NCBI RefSeq assembly: GCF_001425055.1
Contig: NZ_LMDK01000004.1
Location: 84,670-148,669, forward strand
Direction of reading: 5' to 3'
Origin: Pelomonas sp. Root1237
Lineage (GTDB): Bacteria; Pseudomonadota; Gammaproteobacteria; Burkholderiales; Burkholderiaceae_C
Length of the DNA: 64,000 nucleotides
Shown: positions 7,422 through 17,240 of the stretch, one piece after another
Numbering within the stretch: the first letter of the stretch is position 1
Layout: every line of letters begins with the position of its first letter
The notes under the pieces: generated by a model
What the model was told of the DNA's origin: nothing
Seen by the model: the letters and a program-made list of their open reading frames with translations, nothing else
The model's database searches: none
Translations under genes and position numbers: made by a program

Positions 7422-8087
7422 TCAGGGTTGTGATGATTGGTATTGGCCGGCGAGCTTGAAGAGGTGTTCCTTGGACGCAGGCTCAAGGTAGGGTAGCAGC
7501 AGGGAGAGCGCGTGGAAGGCGCCACGCATCAGCGCTGCGCCGGCGCGATCGGGCTCCAGCGCATGGCGCGGGTCGCGCACGTATTCGTAGCTCAGCCAGT
7601 AGCTCACCACCACGACCATCGCGTTGGCCGTCGGCGCCGCCTCGCGCAGGTCCATCTTCAGCGCGCCGCCCAGGTGCAGCCCCGACAGCACGTGGCGCAT
7701 CGCCTGCTCCTTGGCGGCAAGCAGGGTCTGGAAATGGGTTTCGAGGCGGCGGTTCTTGAACAGCAGGTCGTTCAGGTCGCGGTACAGGAAGCGGTGCTTC
7801 CAGATCAGCTCGAACAGCATGTGGAAGAACAGCCAGGCGTCCTCCACATTGCGCACGTTGTCGGCCGCGGCGAGCAGCTCGTTCAGCTCGGCCTCGTAGC
7901 GGCCGAAGAGAGCGTTGACCAGTTCGTCCTTGGCCGGGTAGTGGTAGTAGAGGTTGCCCGGGCTGATCTTCAGTTCCGCCGAGATCAGCGTCGTCGACAC
8001 ATTGGGCTCGCCAAAGCTGTTGAACAGCTCCAGCGTGACCTCCAGGATGCGCTCGGCGGTGCGGCGGGGGCGTTTGGGGGTGGGCAT
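7422..8087 (-). CDS. TetR/AcrR family transcriptional regulator
   Basis: A 221-residue regulator with an N-terminal TetR helix-turn-helix: RTAERILEVTLELFNSFGE, then TTLISAELKISPGNLYYHYPAKDELV, the standard recognition helix. The C-terminal three quarters is an all-helical ligand and dimerisation domain with many aromatic residues, suggesting a hydrophobic ligand. The start at 8087 gives the usual short leader before the first DNA-binding helix; a longer frame to 8165 has no support. It is divergent from the ABC exporter genes (about 143 bases between starts) and is followed directly by the helical-repeat gene, so it may control either. Confidence 0.88.
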   Translation of the reverse strand: MPTPKRPRRTAERILEVTLELFNSFGEPNVSTTLISAELKISPGNLYYHYPAKDELVNALFGRYEAELNELLAAADNVRNVEDAWLFFHMLFELIWKHRFLYRDLNDLLFKNRRLETHFQTLLAAKEQAMRHVLSGLHLGGALKMDLREAAPTANAMVVVVSYWLSYEYVRDPRHALEPDRAGAALMRGAFHALSLLLPYLEPASKEHLFKLAGQYQSSQP

Positions 8088-8230
8088 GTCAGGAGCGCGC
8101 GGCCGCCCGGAGCGGATGACGCACCCCCTCGGGGCACAGTGAATGCAATGAGCATGGGGGCGCACAGGTCATCGGGTCATTCTGGCAGTGATCGGCACCG
8201 AAATAGGGCTGACTTTTAGAATCGCGCCCC

Positions 8231-9151
8231 ATGCCGAATTCAGCCTCCCCGCCCGCCATCTCCTTCGAGAACGTCAAGAAAACATACCGGGGAGGGCAGG
8301 TGAAGGCGTTGGACGGCGTCAGTTTCGACATCCACTGCGGTGAGTTCTTCGGCCTGCTGGGCCCCAACGGTGCCGGCAAGACGACGCTGATCAGCGTGCT
8401 GGCCGGCCTGGCCAAGGCCACCGAGGGCCGTGTGCGCGTCATGGGCCATGACGTGGTGGACGACTACGCTGCCGCCCGCAAGGCGCTGGGCGTGGTGCCG
8501 CAGGAACTGGTGTTCGACCCCTTCTTCAGCGTGCGCGAGTCGCTGCGCATCCAGAGTGGCTATTTCGGCGTGCACGGCAACGATGACTGGATCGATGAAT
8601 TGCTGCACAACCTGGGCCTGACGGACAAGGCCAACGCCAATATGCGCCAGCTGTCGGGCGGCATGAAGCGCCGCGTGCTGGTCGCCCAGGCTCTGGTGCA
8701 CCGCCCACCCGTCATCGTGCTGGACGAGCCCACGGCCGGCGTGGACGTGGAACTGCGCCAGACGCTGTGGCAGTTCATTGCCCGCCTCAACAAGGAAGGC
8801 CACACGGTGCTGCTGACCACGCATTACCTCGAAGAAGCCGAAGCCCTGTGCCAGCGCATTGGCATGCTGAAAGCCGGCCGCATCGTGGCACTGGACCGCA
8901 CCTCGCAGCTGTTGGCGGGTACGGCGTCCACGATGCTGCGTTTCAAGACCGATGCCGCGCTGCCACCTGACATCGCGGCGCGTGCGCGGGTAACGGGGCG
9001 CATCGTGCAGGTGACGGCGCATGACGCCCATGAGGTCGAGACGACGCTGGCCGAGCTGCGCGGACAGGGAGTTCCCATCGAAGACCTGGAGATCGGTCGC
9101 GCCGATCTCGAAGACGTGTTTCTTGAAATCATGCAGGGAGAGCACGCATGA
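8231..9151 (+). CDS. ABC exporter ATP-binding protein
   Basis: A 306-residue ABC ATPase of the ABC-2 (NodI/YadG-like) type. It has Walker [10 protein letters not shown] at residues 44-52, the signature LSGGMKRR, Walker [13 protein letters not shown] and a switch histidine in [13 protein letters not shown]-terminal extension of about 80 residues is typical of DrrA/NodI-like exporters. It forms a complex with the permease encoded next, with which it overlaps by four bases (ATGA). A TAGAAT hexamer at 8217-8222 just before the start may be a -10 element, giving a nearly leaderless message. The exported substrate is unknown. Confidence 0.92.
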   Translation: MPNSASPPAISFENVKKTYRGGQVKALDGVSFDIHCGEFFGLLGPNGAGKTTLISVLAGLAKATEGRVRVMGHDVVDDYAAARKALGVVPQELVFDPFFSVRESLRIQSGYFGVHGNDDWIDELLHNLGLTDKANANMRQLSGGMKRRVLVAQALVHRPPVIVLDEPTAGVDVELRQTLWQFIARLNKEGHTVLLTTHYLEEAEALCQRIGMLKAGRIVALDRTSQLLAGTASTMLRFKTDAALPPDIAARARVTGRIVQVTAHDAHEVETTLAELRGQGVPIEDLEIGRADLEDVFLEIMQGEHA

Positions 9152-9903
9152 ATGGTGCTTCCACCCTCTTCAAGAAGGAAGTCCTGCGCTTCTGGAAGGT
9201 TGCGTTCCAGACGGTCTGCGCCCCGGTGCTGACGGCGGTGATGTACCTGCTCGTTTTCGGCCACACGCTGGAAGACCATGTGAAGGTCTACGACAGCGTC
9301 GGCTACACGCAGTTTCTGATCCCCGGTCTCGTGATGATGAGCGTGCTGCAGAACGCCTTCGCCAACAGCTCGTCCAGCCTCATCCAGAGCAAGATCACCG
9401 GCAACCTCATCTTCCTGCTGCTGACGCCGCTGTCGCCGTCGGCCTGGTTCGTCGCCTATGTCGGCGCGGCCGTCGTGCGCGGGCTGGCGGTGGGGGCGGG
9501 CGTGCTGCTGGTCACCGCCTGGTTTGCGCCGCCGGGCCTGGACAACATCCTGTGGGTGCTGCTGTTCACGGTGCTGGGCGCCGGCCTGATGGGCACGCTG
9601 GGCCTGATTGCGGGCTTGTGGGCCGAGAAGTTCGACCAGCTGGCCGCCTTCCAGAACTTCATCATCATGCCGATGACGTTTCTGTCGGGCGTCTTCTACT
9701 CAGTGCACTCGCTGCCCGGTTTCTGGCAGGGCATCAGCCACCTGAACCCCTTCTTCTACATGATCGACGGATTCCGCCGCGGCTTCTTCGGCGTCAGCGA
9801 CGTGTCGCCGTGGTTGAGCCTGGGCGTGGTGGGCGTGAGCTTCGTGGTCACGGCGGGCCTCGCTTTATCGCTGCTGAAGAGCGGCTACAAGATCCGTTCC
9901 TAA
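9148..9903 (+). CDS. ABC-2 type transporter permease
   Basis: A 251-residue integral membrane protein with about six predicted transmembrane segments, for instance [31 protein letters not shown] and [13 protein letters not shown]. It has the ABC-2 family motif region around [20 protein letters not shown] followed by [17 protein letters not shown]. It pairs with the preceding ATPase to form an inner-membrane exporter. In many betaproteobacteria this pair lies upstream of bolA, murA and hisG; here bolA and hisG follow but murA does not. Confidence 0.92.
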   Translation: MNGASTLFKKEVLRFWKVAFQTVCAPVLTAVMYLLVFGHTLEDHVKVYDSVGYTQFLIPGLVMMSVLQNAFANSSSSLIQSKITGNLIFLLLTPLSPSAWFVAYVGAAVVRGLAVGAGVLLVTAWFAPPGLDNILWVLLFTVLGAGLMGTLGLIAGLWAEKFDQLAAFQNFIIMPMTFLSGVFYSVHSLPGFWQGISHLNPFFYMIDGFRRGFFGVSDVSPWLSLGVVGVSFVVTAGLALSLLKSGYKIRS

Positions 9904-9978
9904 AGGATGGTTTTCGCAGCCCCGAAGGGGGCCGCGCCCACCCTTCCCTAAAATGTGGGGTTTTCCAGAAGGACAGTG

Positions 9979-10221
9979 ATGGCCGACCCGACCCCGCAAG
10001 AAGTGCGCGATTTCATTGCCGCAGGCCTGCCCTGCGCGCATCTCGAAGTCGAGGGCGACGGCCGCCACTTCTTCGCGACCATCGTGTCGGACGAGTTCAA
10101 CGGCCTCTCGCGCATCAAGCGCCACCAGCGTGTCTACGCGGCGCTGGGCGAGCGCATGCGCGAGCAGATCCATGCGCTGTCGATGAAGACGCTGAGCCCC
10201 GAAGAGTGGAGCGCCCAATGA
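9979..10221 (+). CDS. BolA/IbaG family protein
   Basis: An 80-residue protein with the BolA fold pattern: [34 protein letters not shown], then the helix [17 protein letters not shown] and the closing strand [12 protein letters not shown]. Such proteins bind monothiol glutaredoxins and take part in iron-sulphur handling or envelope stress; the IbaG branch lies next to murA in many genomes. The ATG at 9979 follows AGAAGGA. Its stop overlaps the hisG start (ATGA), tying it to the histidine operon. The 75 bases upstream contain GC-rich hairpin sequence resembling an intergenic repeat. Confidence 0.9.
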   Translation: MADPTPQEVRDFIAAGLPCAHLEVEGDGRHFFATIVSDEFNGLSRIKRHQRVYAALGERMREQIHALSMKTLSPEEWSAQ

Positions 10222-10874
10222 CCGGCCTGACCCTCGCTCTCTCCAAGGGCCGCATCTTCGAAGAGACGCTGCCGCTGCTGCGCGCCGCCGGCATCGAGGT
10301 GCTGGAAGACCCCGAGACCTCGCGCAAGCTGATCCTGCCGACCAACCGCGAAGGCGTTCGCGTCGTGCTGGTGCGTGCCAGCGACGTGCCGACCTATGTG
10401 CAGTACGGCGGCGCCGACCTTGGCGTGGCCGGCCGCGATGTGCTGCACGAGCAGGCGCTGGCCCAGGGCGGCTCGCACGGCCTCTACCAGCCGCTGGACC
10501 TGAAGATCGCCCGCTGCCGCATGAGCGTCGCCACCCGCGCCGACTTCGACTACGCCGCTGCGGTGAAGCAGGGTTCGCGCATCCGCGTTGCCACCAAATA
10601 CACCGAGATCGCCCGCCAGCATTTCGCCGACAAGGGCGTGCACGTCGACCTCATCAAGCTCTACGGCTCCATGGAGCTGGCGCCGCTGACCGGCCTGGCC
10701 GAGGCCATCGTCGACCTGGTCTCCACCGGCGGCACGCTGAGGGCGAACAAGCTGGTCGAGGTGGAGCAGATCATGGACATCTCGTCCCGCCTCGTCGTCA
10801 ACCAGGCCGCGCTCAAGCTCAAGCGCGACGCGCTGCGTCCGCTGATCGACGCCTTTGCCTCGGCCATTGCATGA
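10218..10874 (+). CDS. hisG: ATP phosphoribosyltransferase, short form (HisG)
   Basis: A 218-residue enzyme for the first committed step of histidine biosynthesis, joining ATP and PRPP. It begins [18 protein letters not shown] and carries the conserved [13 protein letters not shown] segment and the PRPP-binding stretch near [14 protein letters not shown]. It lacks the C-terminal regulatory domain of about 80 residues found in long HisG. Short HisG normally needs the HisS-like partner HisZ, which is not in this window. The ATG overlaps the bolA stop by four bases; the stop likewise overlaps hisD. Confidence 0.96.
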   Translation: MTGLTLALSKGRIFEETLPLLRAAGIEVLEDPETSRKLILPTNREGVRVVLVRASDVPTYVQYGGADLGVAGRDVLHEQALAQGGSHGLYQPLDLKIARCRMSVATRADFDYAAAVKQGSRIRVATKYTEIARQHFADKGVHVDLIKLYGSMELAPLTGLAEAIVDLVSTGGTLRANKLVEVEQIMDISSRLVVNQAALKLKRDALRPLIDAFASAIA

Positions 10875-12178
10875 AACTCGTTCGCCAACTCTCCACCGCC
10901 GCGCCCGACTTCGATACCGAGTTCGAACGCCTGCGCTACTGGTCGGCGGCGGACGATGCCGCCATCGAAGGCCGCGTCGCCGAGATCCTGGCCGATGTGC
11001 GCGAGCGTGGTGACGCTGCCGTGCTGGATTACACCGCGCGCTTCGACCGCGTGACGGCCGACAACGTCGCCGCGCTGGAGATCACGCAAGCCGAATTGCA
11101 GGCCGCGCTGGCCTCGATCACGCCGGCCCAGGCCACCGCCCTGCAGGCTGCAGCCAAGCGGGTGCGGGCCTACCACGAGCGCCAGCTGGAAGCCTGCGGC
11201 CGCAGCTGGAGCTACCGCGACGAGGACGGCAACCTGCTCGGCCAGAAGGTCACGCCGCTGGACCGCGTGGGCATCTATGTGCCGGGCGGCAAGGCGGCTT
11301 ACCCCAGCAGCGTGCTGATGAACGCCATCCCCGCACAGGTCGCGGGCGTCGGCGAGATCATCATGGTCGTGCCCACGCCGGACGGCGTGCGCAACCCGCT
11401 GGTGCTGGCCGCCGCAGCGGTGGCGGGCGTGCATCGCGTATTCACCATTGGCGGCGCACAAGCCGTGGCGGCGCTGGCATACGGCACGGCCACCATCCCG
11501 CGTGTCGACAAGATCACCGGCCCGGGCAATGCGTATGTGGCTTCGGCCAAAAAGCATGTGTTTGGCCAGGTCGGCATCGACATGATTGCCGGCCCCAGCG
11601 AGATCCTCGTCATTGCCGACGGCACGACACCGCCCGACTGGGTGGCGATGGACCTGTTCAGCCAGGCCGAGCACGACGAGCTGGCGCAGAGCATCCTGCT
11701 CAGCCCGGACGCCGCCTTCCTGGATGCCGTCAGCGCCAGCATGGAGCGCCTTGTCGAGGAGATGCCGCGCGAGGCCGTCATCCGCGCATCGCTGGCCGGC
11801 CGCGGCGCGTTGATCCTGACGCGCTCGATGGAAGAGGCCTGCGAGATCAGCAACCGCATCGCGCCCGAGCATCTGGAGATCAGCGCCACCGAGCCGCAAC
11901 GCTGGGAGCCGCTGCTGCGCCACGCCGGTGCCATCTTCATGGGCGCCTACACGAGCGAGTCGCTCGGCGACTACTGCGCCGGCCCCAACCATGTGCTGCC
12001 CACGGCCGGCACAGCGCGCTTCTCGTCCCCGCTGGGCGTCTACGACTTCCAGAAGCGCAGCAGCCTCATCGAAGTCAGCGCCGAGGGCGCGCAGACACTC
12101 GGCCGCATCGCCAGCGAACTGGCCCACGGCGAAGGCCTGCAGGCCCATGCACGCGCAGCCGAACTTCGACTGAAGTGA
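10871..12178 (+). CDS. hisD: Histidinol dehydrogenase (HisD)
   Basis: A 435-residue enzyme catalysing the last two oxidations, histidinol to histidine, using NAD and zinc. Recognisable blocks are [55 protein letters not shown] and the [13 protein letters not shown] / LFSQAEHDE segment holding zinc ligands. The C-terminal [19 protein letters not shown] is also typical. Length is normal. It is translationally coupled to hisG (ATGA). Downstream, the operon is interrupted by an inverted gene and a toxin-antitoxin pair before hisC. Confidence 0.97.
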   Translation: MKLVRQLSTAAPDFDTEFERLRYWSAADDAAIEGRVAEILADVRERGDAAVLDYTARFDRVTADNVAALEITQAELQAALASITPAQATALQAAAKRVRAYHERQLEACGRSWSYRDEDGNLLGQKVTPLDRVGIYVPGGKAAYPSSVLMNAIPAQVAGVGEIIMVVPTPDGVRNPLVLAAAAVAGVHRVFTIGGAQAVAALAYGTATIPRVDKITGPGNAYVASAKKHVFGQVGIDMIAGPSEILVIADGTTPPDWVAMDLFSQAEHDELAQSILLSPDAAFLDAVSASMERLVEEMPREAVIRASLAGRGALILTRSMEEACEISNRIAPEHLEISATEPQRWEPLLRHAGAIFMGAYTSESLGDYCAGPNHVLPTAGTARFSSPLGVYDFQKRSSLIEVSAEGAQTLGRIASELAHGEGLQAHARAAELRLK

Positions 12179-12192
12179 CCTACAGCTGAAAG

Positions 12193-13506
12193 CTAGGCCG
12201 CGTCGACAGGCGCGGCCTTGAACGGGCTGCGCTCCGGCGGCTCGTCGTGCTCGGCCGTCTTGGTCAGCGCGGTGGTGATCCAGTTCAGCGCCGACACGCG
12301 GTGGCGCACCGCGCAACTCAGCGGCTCAGGTCTACAACCCATCTTGGCCTTGGGCTCCAGCGCCGTGCGGCCCAGGCTCAGCCGCGTCGAACCGAAGGCG
12401 ATCGCGTCCTGCACAGTGGACTGCAGCAGCGTCAGGTAGATCGGCGCGTCGGCATTGGCCGCGCGGTCGTAGCCGATGTAGTAGCCCAACGTCGTGTCGC
12501 CGTCGTGCACGCTGGTGACGAAGCCCAGCCAGCGCCCGTCGGCATGCTCGGCCACACGGCAGCGGAAGCGCGGGCCCAGGGCGGCGGCCATGGCGGGCAG
12601 ATAGCCTGGCGTCAGCGTTGCCAGCCGCAGGCCCTGGGCCTGGTGGACCTGGCCATAGAGAGCATGCAGCTCGTCGGCCCGCGCCAGCAGCTCCTCGGCG
12701 CTGGCCTCGCGCAGCGTCAGGCCGGCCGCGGCGCAGTCCTTCAGCAGCTTCTTGGCTGCGCTGCGGTAGCCCGAGGTCATGCTGGCCAGGTAGTCGTCCC
12801 AGCTGCGCCATTCGGGGCGCAGCGTCAGCACCATGTCGGGTTCGGTGTCGACGCTGCGATAGCCCAGCAGGCGCAGTGACGGTGAGACGTGCCGGGCGGC
12901 CATGCCGAGGTCCTTGATCAGCGCCAGGTCGGACTGGCCGTCGAGCTTGTCGGCGCGGCGCAGCCGGTAGATGGCTTCGCAGACGCCATGCCAGAGCTGG
13001 CCCTCATCGGCATGCGGCGCCAGGGCCATGGCGCGCGCGCCCCAGACGAGCAGGTTGCCGCAGACCAGCAGATGCTCCTTGAGCCCGGCCATGGGTGCAT
13101 CGACCAGCTTCTTGCTGCCGGGCTTGCGCAGCTGGGCGCCGCCGACGGCCACGCGCTGCAGCAATAGCGCCGCGACTGGCGCACCATCGGCATAGGCCAT
13201 GGCGTAGCGCGGCTCGATGTTGTCCGGCGCATGCTGCTCCAGCACGCGCAGGTAGTCGCGCGACAGGAAGAGGGTCTGCGCCGCGAGCGCGTCCCAATGT
13301 GCCGGGTTCAGGAAGTCGACGCGGTCGGCCAGCACCAGTTGCAGGCCCGAGGCTGTGCGCCGCGCGACGCGCCTGGCCTTGATGTCCTGCAGGGCCTGGA
13401 CGGGGTTGACCACCTGGGGCTTGAGCTTGCCGAGGGCGCGGCCGGTGCGCTTGAGCTTGGCCACGGTGGCCTGCAGGGGCTTCTTGGCGAGGGGCGATAT
13501 GGGCAT
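12193..13506 (-). CDS. FemAB/BioF2-like GNAT acyltransferase
   Basis: A 437-residue protein with the peptidoglycan-bridge/BioF2-type acetyltransferase pattern. It has a central WDDYLASMTSGYRSAAKKLLKD helix, then DELHALYGQVHQAQGL, and a C-terminal GNAT core (FRCRVAEHADGRWLGFVTS, TTLGYYIGYDRAANADAPIY, IAFGSTRLSLGRTALEPKAK). The acyl donor and acceptor are unknown. I chose the ATG at 13506; a TTG at 13533 would add nine residues and neither has a strong ribosome-binding site. It is inverted relative to the his genes around it, between hisD and the VapBC pair. Confidence 0.75.
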   Translation of the reverse strand: MPISPLAKKPLQATVAKLKRTGRALGKLKPQVVNPVQALQDIKARRVARRTASGLQLVLADRVDFLNPAHWDALAAQTLFLSRDYLRVLEQHAPDNIEPRYAMAYADGAPVAALLLQRVAVGGAQLRKPGSKKLVDAPMAGLKEHLLVCGNLLVWGARAMALAPHADEGQLWHGVCEAIYRLRRADKLDGQSDLALIKDLGMAARHVSPSLRLLGYRSVDTEPDMVLTLRPEWRSWDDYLASMTSGYRSAAKKLLKDCAAAGLTLREASAEELLARADELHALYGQVHQAQGLRLATLTPGYLPAMAAALGPRFRCRVAEHADGRWLGFVTSVHDGDTTLGYYIGYDRAANADAPIYLTLLQSTVQDAIAFGSTRLSLGRTALEPKAKMGCRPEPLSCAVRHRVSALNWITTALTKTAEHDEPPERSPFKAAPVDAA

Positions 13507-13569
13507 TGATGGTGGAGTGACAACGGGATGCAAAGGCTAACTCAATCGATTCAAGCGAGAGGTATTTGG

Positions 13570-13600
13570 ACACGAAGTTCGTGCAACACGAACTTCGTGT
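13570..13600. promoter_or_regulatory. Palindromic operator of the VapBC-type pair
   Basis: A perfect inverted repeat with 14-bp arms, ACACGAAGTTCGTG and CACGAACTTCGTGT, separated by CAA. Each arm is itself nearly palindromic (CACGAA/TTCGTG), giving four half-sites. It ends 15 bases before the antitoxin ATG and overlaps a possible -10 element (GATACG, 13601-13606). This is the expected site for autorepression by a ribbon-helix-helix antitoxin. Confidence 0.8.
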
Positions 13601-13615
13601 GATACGCTTGATGCC

Positions 13616-13834
13616 ATGAAGAACGTCACCGTGTCCATGGATGACGCCGTGGCCGAATGGGCCCGGTTGGAAGCCGCGCGGCGCAACACCAGCGTGTCTC
13701 GCCTGCTGGGGGAACTGCTGGGCGAGAAGATGCGCCACGACGACGCCTACGAGCGGGCGTTGCAGGACTGGTTGCACCGCGAGCGGTCCTGGGCCTCCGA
13801 CGGGCAGCCCTATCCCGGCAGGCAGGTGCTTTGA
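13616..13834 (+). CDS. Ribbon-helix-helix antitoxin (VapB type)
   Basis: A 72-residue protein whose first 40 residues form a ribbon-helix-helix DNA-binding domain (KNVTVSMDDAVAEWARLEAA, then RNTSVSRLLGELLGEKM). A charged C-terminal tail rich in Trp and Arg should wrap the toxin. It would neutralise the PIN-domain toxin encoded next and repress its own promoter through the palindrome just upstream. The stop codon overlaps the toxin start (TGATG), as usual for toxin-antitoxin pairs. The start is close to the predicted promoter, so the leader is short or absent. Confidence 0.85.
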   Translation: MKNVTVSMDDAVAEWARLEAARRNTSVSRLLGELLGEKMRHDDAYERALQDWLHRERSWASDGQPYPGRQVL

Positions 13835-14262
13835 TGGCGGATCCCGTCTTCGTCGACACCTCCGTGCTGCTGTTCAGCGAGGACGGCGCCCGCCCCGCTG
13901 AGCGCGAGCAGGTGCTGGCCTGGCTGCGCGAGCTGTGGGCCACCCGCACCGGCCGGGTGTCGGTGCAGGTGCTGAACGACTTCTACCTGCTGGCCACGCG
14001 CCAGGTCACGCCGCCCATGCCGCAAGGCGATGCGCGTGCCGAGGTGCGCCGCTACCAGCACTGGCGCCCGTGGGCGACGGACCAGGCGACTGTCGAATCC
14101 GCCTGGTCGCTGGAAAGCCGTTTCACCCTGCCGTTCGCCGACGCCCTCGTCGTCGCCAGCGCCAAGGCGCAGGGCTGCACTCGACTGCTCAGCCTGGCCC
14201 TGCCGCACGAAGCCGTCTTCGACAGCGTGCAAGTGTTCAACCCCATCGTGACCGCCCCATGA
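13834..14262 (+). CDS. PIN-domain ribonuclease toxin (VapC type)
   Basis: A 142-residue PIN-domain protein: the first acidic residue is in FVDTSVLLFSED (Asp8), a second acidic cluster is around TVESAWSLESRF, and the third is in LPFADALVVASAKAQG. These match the Mg-dependent active site of VapC endoribonucleases, which usually cut tRNA or rRNA. The gene ends in an ATGA overlap with hisC, so ribosomes leaving vapC can start hisC. That places a toxin-antitoxin pair inside the histidine operon rather than beside it. Target RNA is not predictable. Confidence 0.88.
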   Translation: MADPVFVDTSVLLFSEDGARPAEREQVLAWLRELWATRTGRVSVQVLNDFYLLATRQVTPPMPQGDARAEVRRYQHWRPWATDQATVESAWSLESRFTLPFADALVVASAKAQGCTRLLSLALPHEAVFDSVQVFNPIVTAP

Positions 14263-15335
14263 GCCTCGACCAAGCCCTTGCCCAGATCCGGCCCGACGTG
14301 CGAGCGGCACAGGCTTACGTCGTCCAGCCGAGCACCGGCTTCGTCAAGCTGGACATCATGGAGAACCCCTACCGCCTGCCGACCGAACTGCAGTTGGCGT
14401 TGGGCGAGCGCCTCGGCGCCGTTGCCATCAACCGCTACCCGGCCGAGCGCACCGCCGACCTGGCCGCGGCGCTGAAGGTCCATGCCGGCCTGCCCGAGGC
14501 CTTCGGCATCACGCTGGGCAATGGCTCGGACGAACTCATCAGCCTGCTGACGCTGGCCGTGTCCAAGCCTGGTGCGGTCATCCTGTCGCCGCTGCCCAGC
14601 TTCGTCATGTACGAGATGTCGGCGCGGCACCAGCACCTGCGTTTTGTCGGCGTGCCGCTGCAGGCTGGAGACTTCGAGTTGGACGAGGCCGCCATGCTGG
14701 CCGCGATTGCGGAGCATCAGCCGGCACTCATCTACCTCTCCTACCCCAACAACCCGACCGGCAACCTCTGGGACGCCGCCGCCATCGAGCGCATCGTCGC
14801 CGCGGCGCCTGGCCTGGTCGTCATGGACGAGGCTTACCAACCCTTTGCATCCTCCGACAGCCTGGCGCTGATGGCCCGCCACCCGCACGTGCTGGTGATG
14901 CGCACCATGAGCAAGTTCGGCCTGGCCGGCGTGCGGATCGGCTATCTCTGTGGTTCGGCCGAGCTGGTCGCGCAGATCGAGAAACTACGCCCGCCCTTCA
15001 ACGTCAGCGTGCTTAACGCCGAGGCCGCGCTGTTCGCGCTGGAGCATGCCGAGGTCTACGCCGCCCAGGCCGCCGAGCTGCGCCAGCAGCGTGAGCGCCT
15101 CTTCAGCGCCTTGCAGGCCATGCCCGGTGTCACACCCTGGCCAAGCCAGGGCAATATGATCCTGGCCAGGGTTCAGGACGCCGCCGCGACCTTCGTGGCG
15201 CTGAGGGCCCGGGGCGTGCTGATCAAGAACGTCTCGGCCATGCACCCGCTGCTAGCGAACTGTGTGCGCATCACGGTCGGAACGCCCGACGAAAACACCC
15301 TGCTGCTCCAAGCGATTCAAGCATGTCTGAACTGA
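14259..15335 (+). CDS. hisC: Histidinol-phosphate aminotransferase (HisC)
   Basis: A 358-residue PLP-dependent aminotransferase converting imidazole-acetol phosphate to histidinol phosphate. Family blocks include [12 protein letters not shown], the [15 protein letters not shown] segment, [11 protein letters not shown], the [12 protein letters not shown] motif and the PLP lysine in [14 protein letters not shown]. The start at 14259 overlaps the vapC stop by four bases. Its end overlaps hisB by 13 bases. Its expression is likely driven either by read-through from hisD across the inserted genes or by the VapBC promoter. Confidence 0.95.
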   Translation: MSLDQALAQIRPDVRAAQAYVVQPSTGFVKLDIMENPYRLPTELQLALGERLGAVAINRYPAERTADLAAALKVHAGLPEAFGITLGNGSDELISLLTLAVSKPGAVILSPLPSFVMYEMSARHQHLRFVGVPLQAGDFELDEAAMLAAIAEHQPALIYLSYPNNPTGNLWDAAAIERIVAAAPGLVVMDEAYQPFASSDSLALMARHPHVLVMRTMSKFGLAGVRIGYLCGSAELVAQIEKLRPPFNVSVLNAEAALFALEHAEVYAAQAAELRQQRERLFSALQAMPGVTPWPSQGNMILARVQDAAATFVALRARGVLIKNVSAMHPLLANCVRITVGTPDENTLLLQAIQACLN

Positions 15336-15937
15336 ACGCCTCCACAACCGCGCGCATCGCCGAAGTCACTCGCAACACCCGCGAGACGCGCATCACGGTG
15401 CGCGTCAACCTGGACGGCACGGGCCAGTCCAAGCTGCAGACCGGCATCGGCTTCTTCGACCACATGCTGGACCAGATCGCCCGCCACGGCCTGATGGACC
15501 TGGACATCCATTGCGAGGGTGACCTGCACATCGACGGCCACCACACCGTCGAGGACGTCGGCATCACGCTGGGCCTGGCCGTCGCCAAGGCCGTGGGCGA
15601 CAAGGCCGGCCTGACGCGCTACGGCCACAGCTATGTGCCGCTGGACGAGGCCCTGTCGCGGGTCGTCATCGACCTTTCCGGCCGCCCGGGCCTGCACATG
15701 GACTGCAAGTTCACCGCTGGCAGCGTCGGCGCCTTCGACACCCAGCTGACCTTCGAGTTCTTCCAGGGCTTCGTCAACCACGCGCTGGCCACGGTCCACA
15801 TCGACAACCTGAAGGGCCACAACGCCCACCACCAGGCCGAAACCATGTTCAAGGCTTTTGGCCGCGCGTTGCGCATGGCGACGACGCCGGACCCGCGCTC
15901 CGCAGGCGTGATCCCGTCGACCAAGGGCTCGCTGTGA
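15323..15937 (+). CDS. hisB: Imidazoleglycerol-phosphate dehydratase (HisB)
   Basis: A 204-residue monofunctional dehydratase, lacking the phosphatase domain of the enterobacterial fusion. The manganese-binding repeats are clear: [29 protein letters not shown], and later [19 protein letters not shown]. It makes imidazole-acetol phosphate, the substrate of HisC. It overlaps hisC at its start and the following secreted-protein gene at its end (GTGA). Length and motifs are typical of betaproteobacterial HisB. Confidence 0.96.
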   Translation: MSELNASTTARIAEVTRNTRETRITVRVNLDGTGQSKLQTGIGFFDHMLDQIARHGLMDLDIHCEGDLHIDGHHTVEDVGITLGLAVAKAVGDKAGLTRYGHSYVPLDEALSRVVIDLSGRPGLHMDCKFTAGSVGAFDTQLTFEFFQGFVNHALATVHIDNLKGHNAHHQAETMFKAFGRALRMATTPDPRSAGVIPSTKGSL

Positions 15938-16536
15938 GCCGCGCCTTGCTCCGCAGCCTCGCGGCACTGGCGTTGAGCGGCCTGTTTGCCGTGGGGGCCA
16001 TGGCGCAGGAAGGGCAGCCTTGCCCGCGGCCGGGTACCCAGGAGGACATGCCCCAGACGCTGGGCCCGGGCTTTGAGCGCATGATGACCCATGGCTTCGA
16101 AGCCACCATGCCCGGCGGCGGCTGCAGCATCCGCTACAAGCATCCGAGCGGCATGTGGGCCGACGTCTACATCTACCAGGCCCAATTGGGTCGCGTCGAG
16201 GACGTTGCGCGAGATCCCCGGTTGCTGGAGGAGTTCAAGTCCGCGATGAGCGGCATCGTCAAAGGCTGGCAGCAGCGTTACCCCGACACCAAGGTGCGCG
16301 ACGTCGTCGCGCAATATGAGAACCACGGCCAGAGCCGAACCGAGGTCTTGGTGGGCTGGGCCACGATCGACCGCCCCGAGAAGGAAGTTTTGCGCAGCTA
16401 TGTGCAGCTGTGGAGTGGCGGTGGCTCCATCTGGAAGCTTCGCACCACCTTCCCCGGCGTCGACAAAGCCGTGTCCGAGCCCGCCGTGACGGCACTGGGC
16501 AATGCGCTGGTCGACCTGTCCCGGGGGAAGCCATGA
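15934..16536 (+). CDS. Hypothetical secreted protein inside the his operon
   Basis: A 200-residue protein with a signal peptide (residues 1-24, [21 protein letters not shown]). Cysteines occur near residues 30 and 64, with a Tyr/Trp-rich mature domain ([36 protein letters not shown]). No family recognised. It starts with GTG overlapping the hisB stop and ends overlapping the hisH start (ATGA), so it is fully embedded in the operon. Some Burkholderiales carry a MarC-like membrane gene at this spot; this protein is not one. A role in histidine synthesis is unlikely because it is exported. Confidence 0.75.
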   Translation: MSRALLRSLAALALSGLFAVGAMAQEGQPCPRPGTQEDMPQTLGPGFERMMTHGFEATMPGGGCSIRYKHPSGMWADVYIYQAQLGRVEDVARDPRLLEEFKSAMSGIVKGWQQRYPDTKVRDVVAQYENHGQSRTEVLVGWATIDRPEKEVLRSYVQLWSGGGSIWKLRTTFPGVDKAVSEPAVTALGNALVDLSRGKP

Positions 16537-17180
16537 CCCGCACCGTTGCCGTCGTCGACTACGGCATGGGCAACCTCCGCTCGGTGTCTCAAGCTGTCAT
16601 CCATGCCGCCGAGGGCCAGGGTTTCGAGGTGGCCATCACTTGCGACCCCGAAGTAGTGCGCGCCGCCGAGCGTGTTGTGCTGCCCGGCCAGGGTGCCATG
16701 CGCGACTGCATGCGCGAGCTGGCCGACTCGGGTGTCAAGGAAGCCGTGCTTGAAGCCGCCGCCACCAAGCCGCTGCTGGGCGTGTGCGTTGGCATGCAGA
16801 TGCTGCTGGATCACAGCGAGGAGCAGGACACGCCCGGCCTGGGGCTGATCCCGGGCCGCGTGCAGCGCTTCCGCCTGGAAGGCCGGCTGCAGGAAGACGG
16901 CAGCCGCTTCAAGGTGCCGCAGATGGGCTGGAACCGCGTGCACCAACCGCGGGCGCATGCTGTTTGGGATGGCATCCCGGACGAGAGCTGGTTCTACTTC
17001 GTGCACAGTTTCTACGCGACGACTGCGTTGCCGGAACACAGCGCCGGCGAGACCGACTACGGTGCTCGCTTTACCTGCGCGGTGGCCCGGGATAATATTT
17101 TTGCGACTCAATTCCACCCCGAGAAAAGTGCCGCGCTGGGCCTCGCCCTCTACCGCAATTTCCTGCACTGGAAGCCCTGA
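16533..17180 (+). CDS. hisH: Imidazole glycerol phosphate synthase glutaminase subunit (HisH)
   Basis: A 215-residue class I glutamine amidotransferase. The nucleophile cysteine is in [20 protein letters not shown], and the catalytic His/Glu pair is in [14 protein letters not shown]. It supplies ammonia to HisF for closing the imidazole ring. The start at 16533 gives the expected [15 protein letters not shown]-terminus and overlaps the preceding stop by four bases. hisA follows after 60 bases. Confidence 0.97.
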   Translation: MTRTVAVVDYGMGNLRSVSQAVIHAAEGQGFEVAITCDPEVVRAAERVVLPGQGAMRDCMRELADSGVKEAVLEAAATKPLLGVCVGMQMLLDHSEEQDTPGLGLIPGRVQRFRLEGRLQEDGSRFKVPQMGWNRVHQPRAHAVWDGIPDESWFYFVHSFYATTALPEHSAGETDYGARFTCAVARDNIFATQFHPEKSAALGLALYRNFLHWKP

Positions 17181-17240
17181 ACGGGTCTGCACTTTCTCGT
17201 CTCCCGCCTTCCTTTCCCTCCAGCCCCTCAGCCCCCGGCC

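Noticed and set aside
9904..9978. A missing or fragmentary murA between bolA and the exporter genes
   Set aside because: Only 75 bases of hairpin-like intergenic DNA are present; no murA remnant can be read in any frame.
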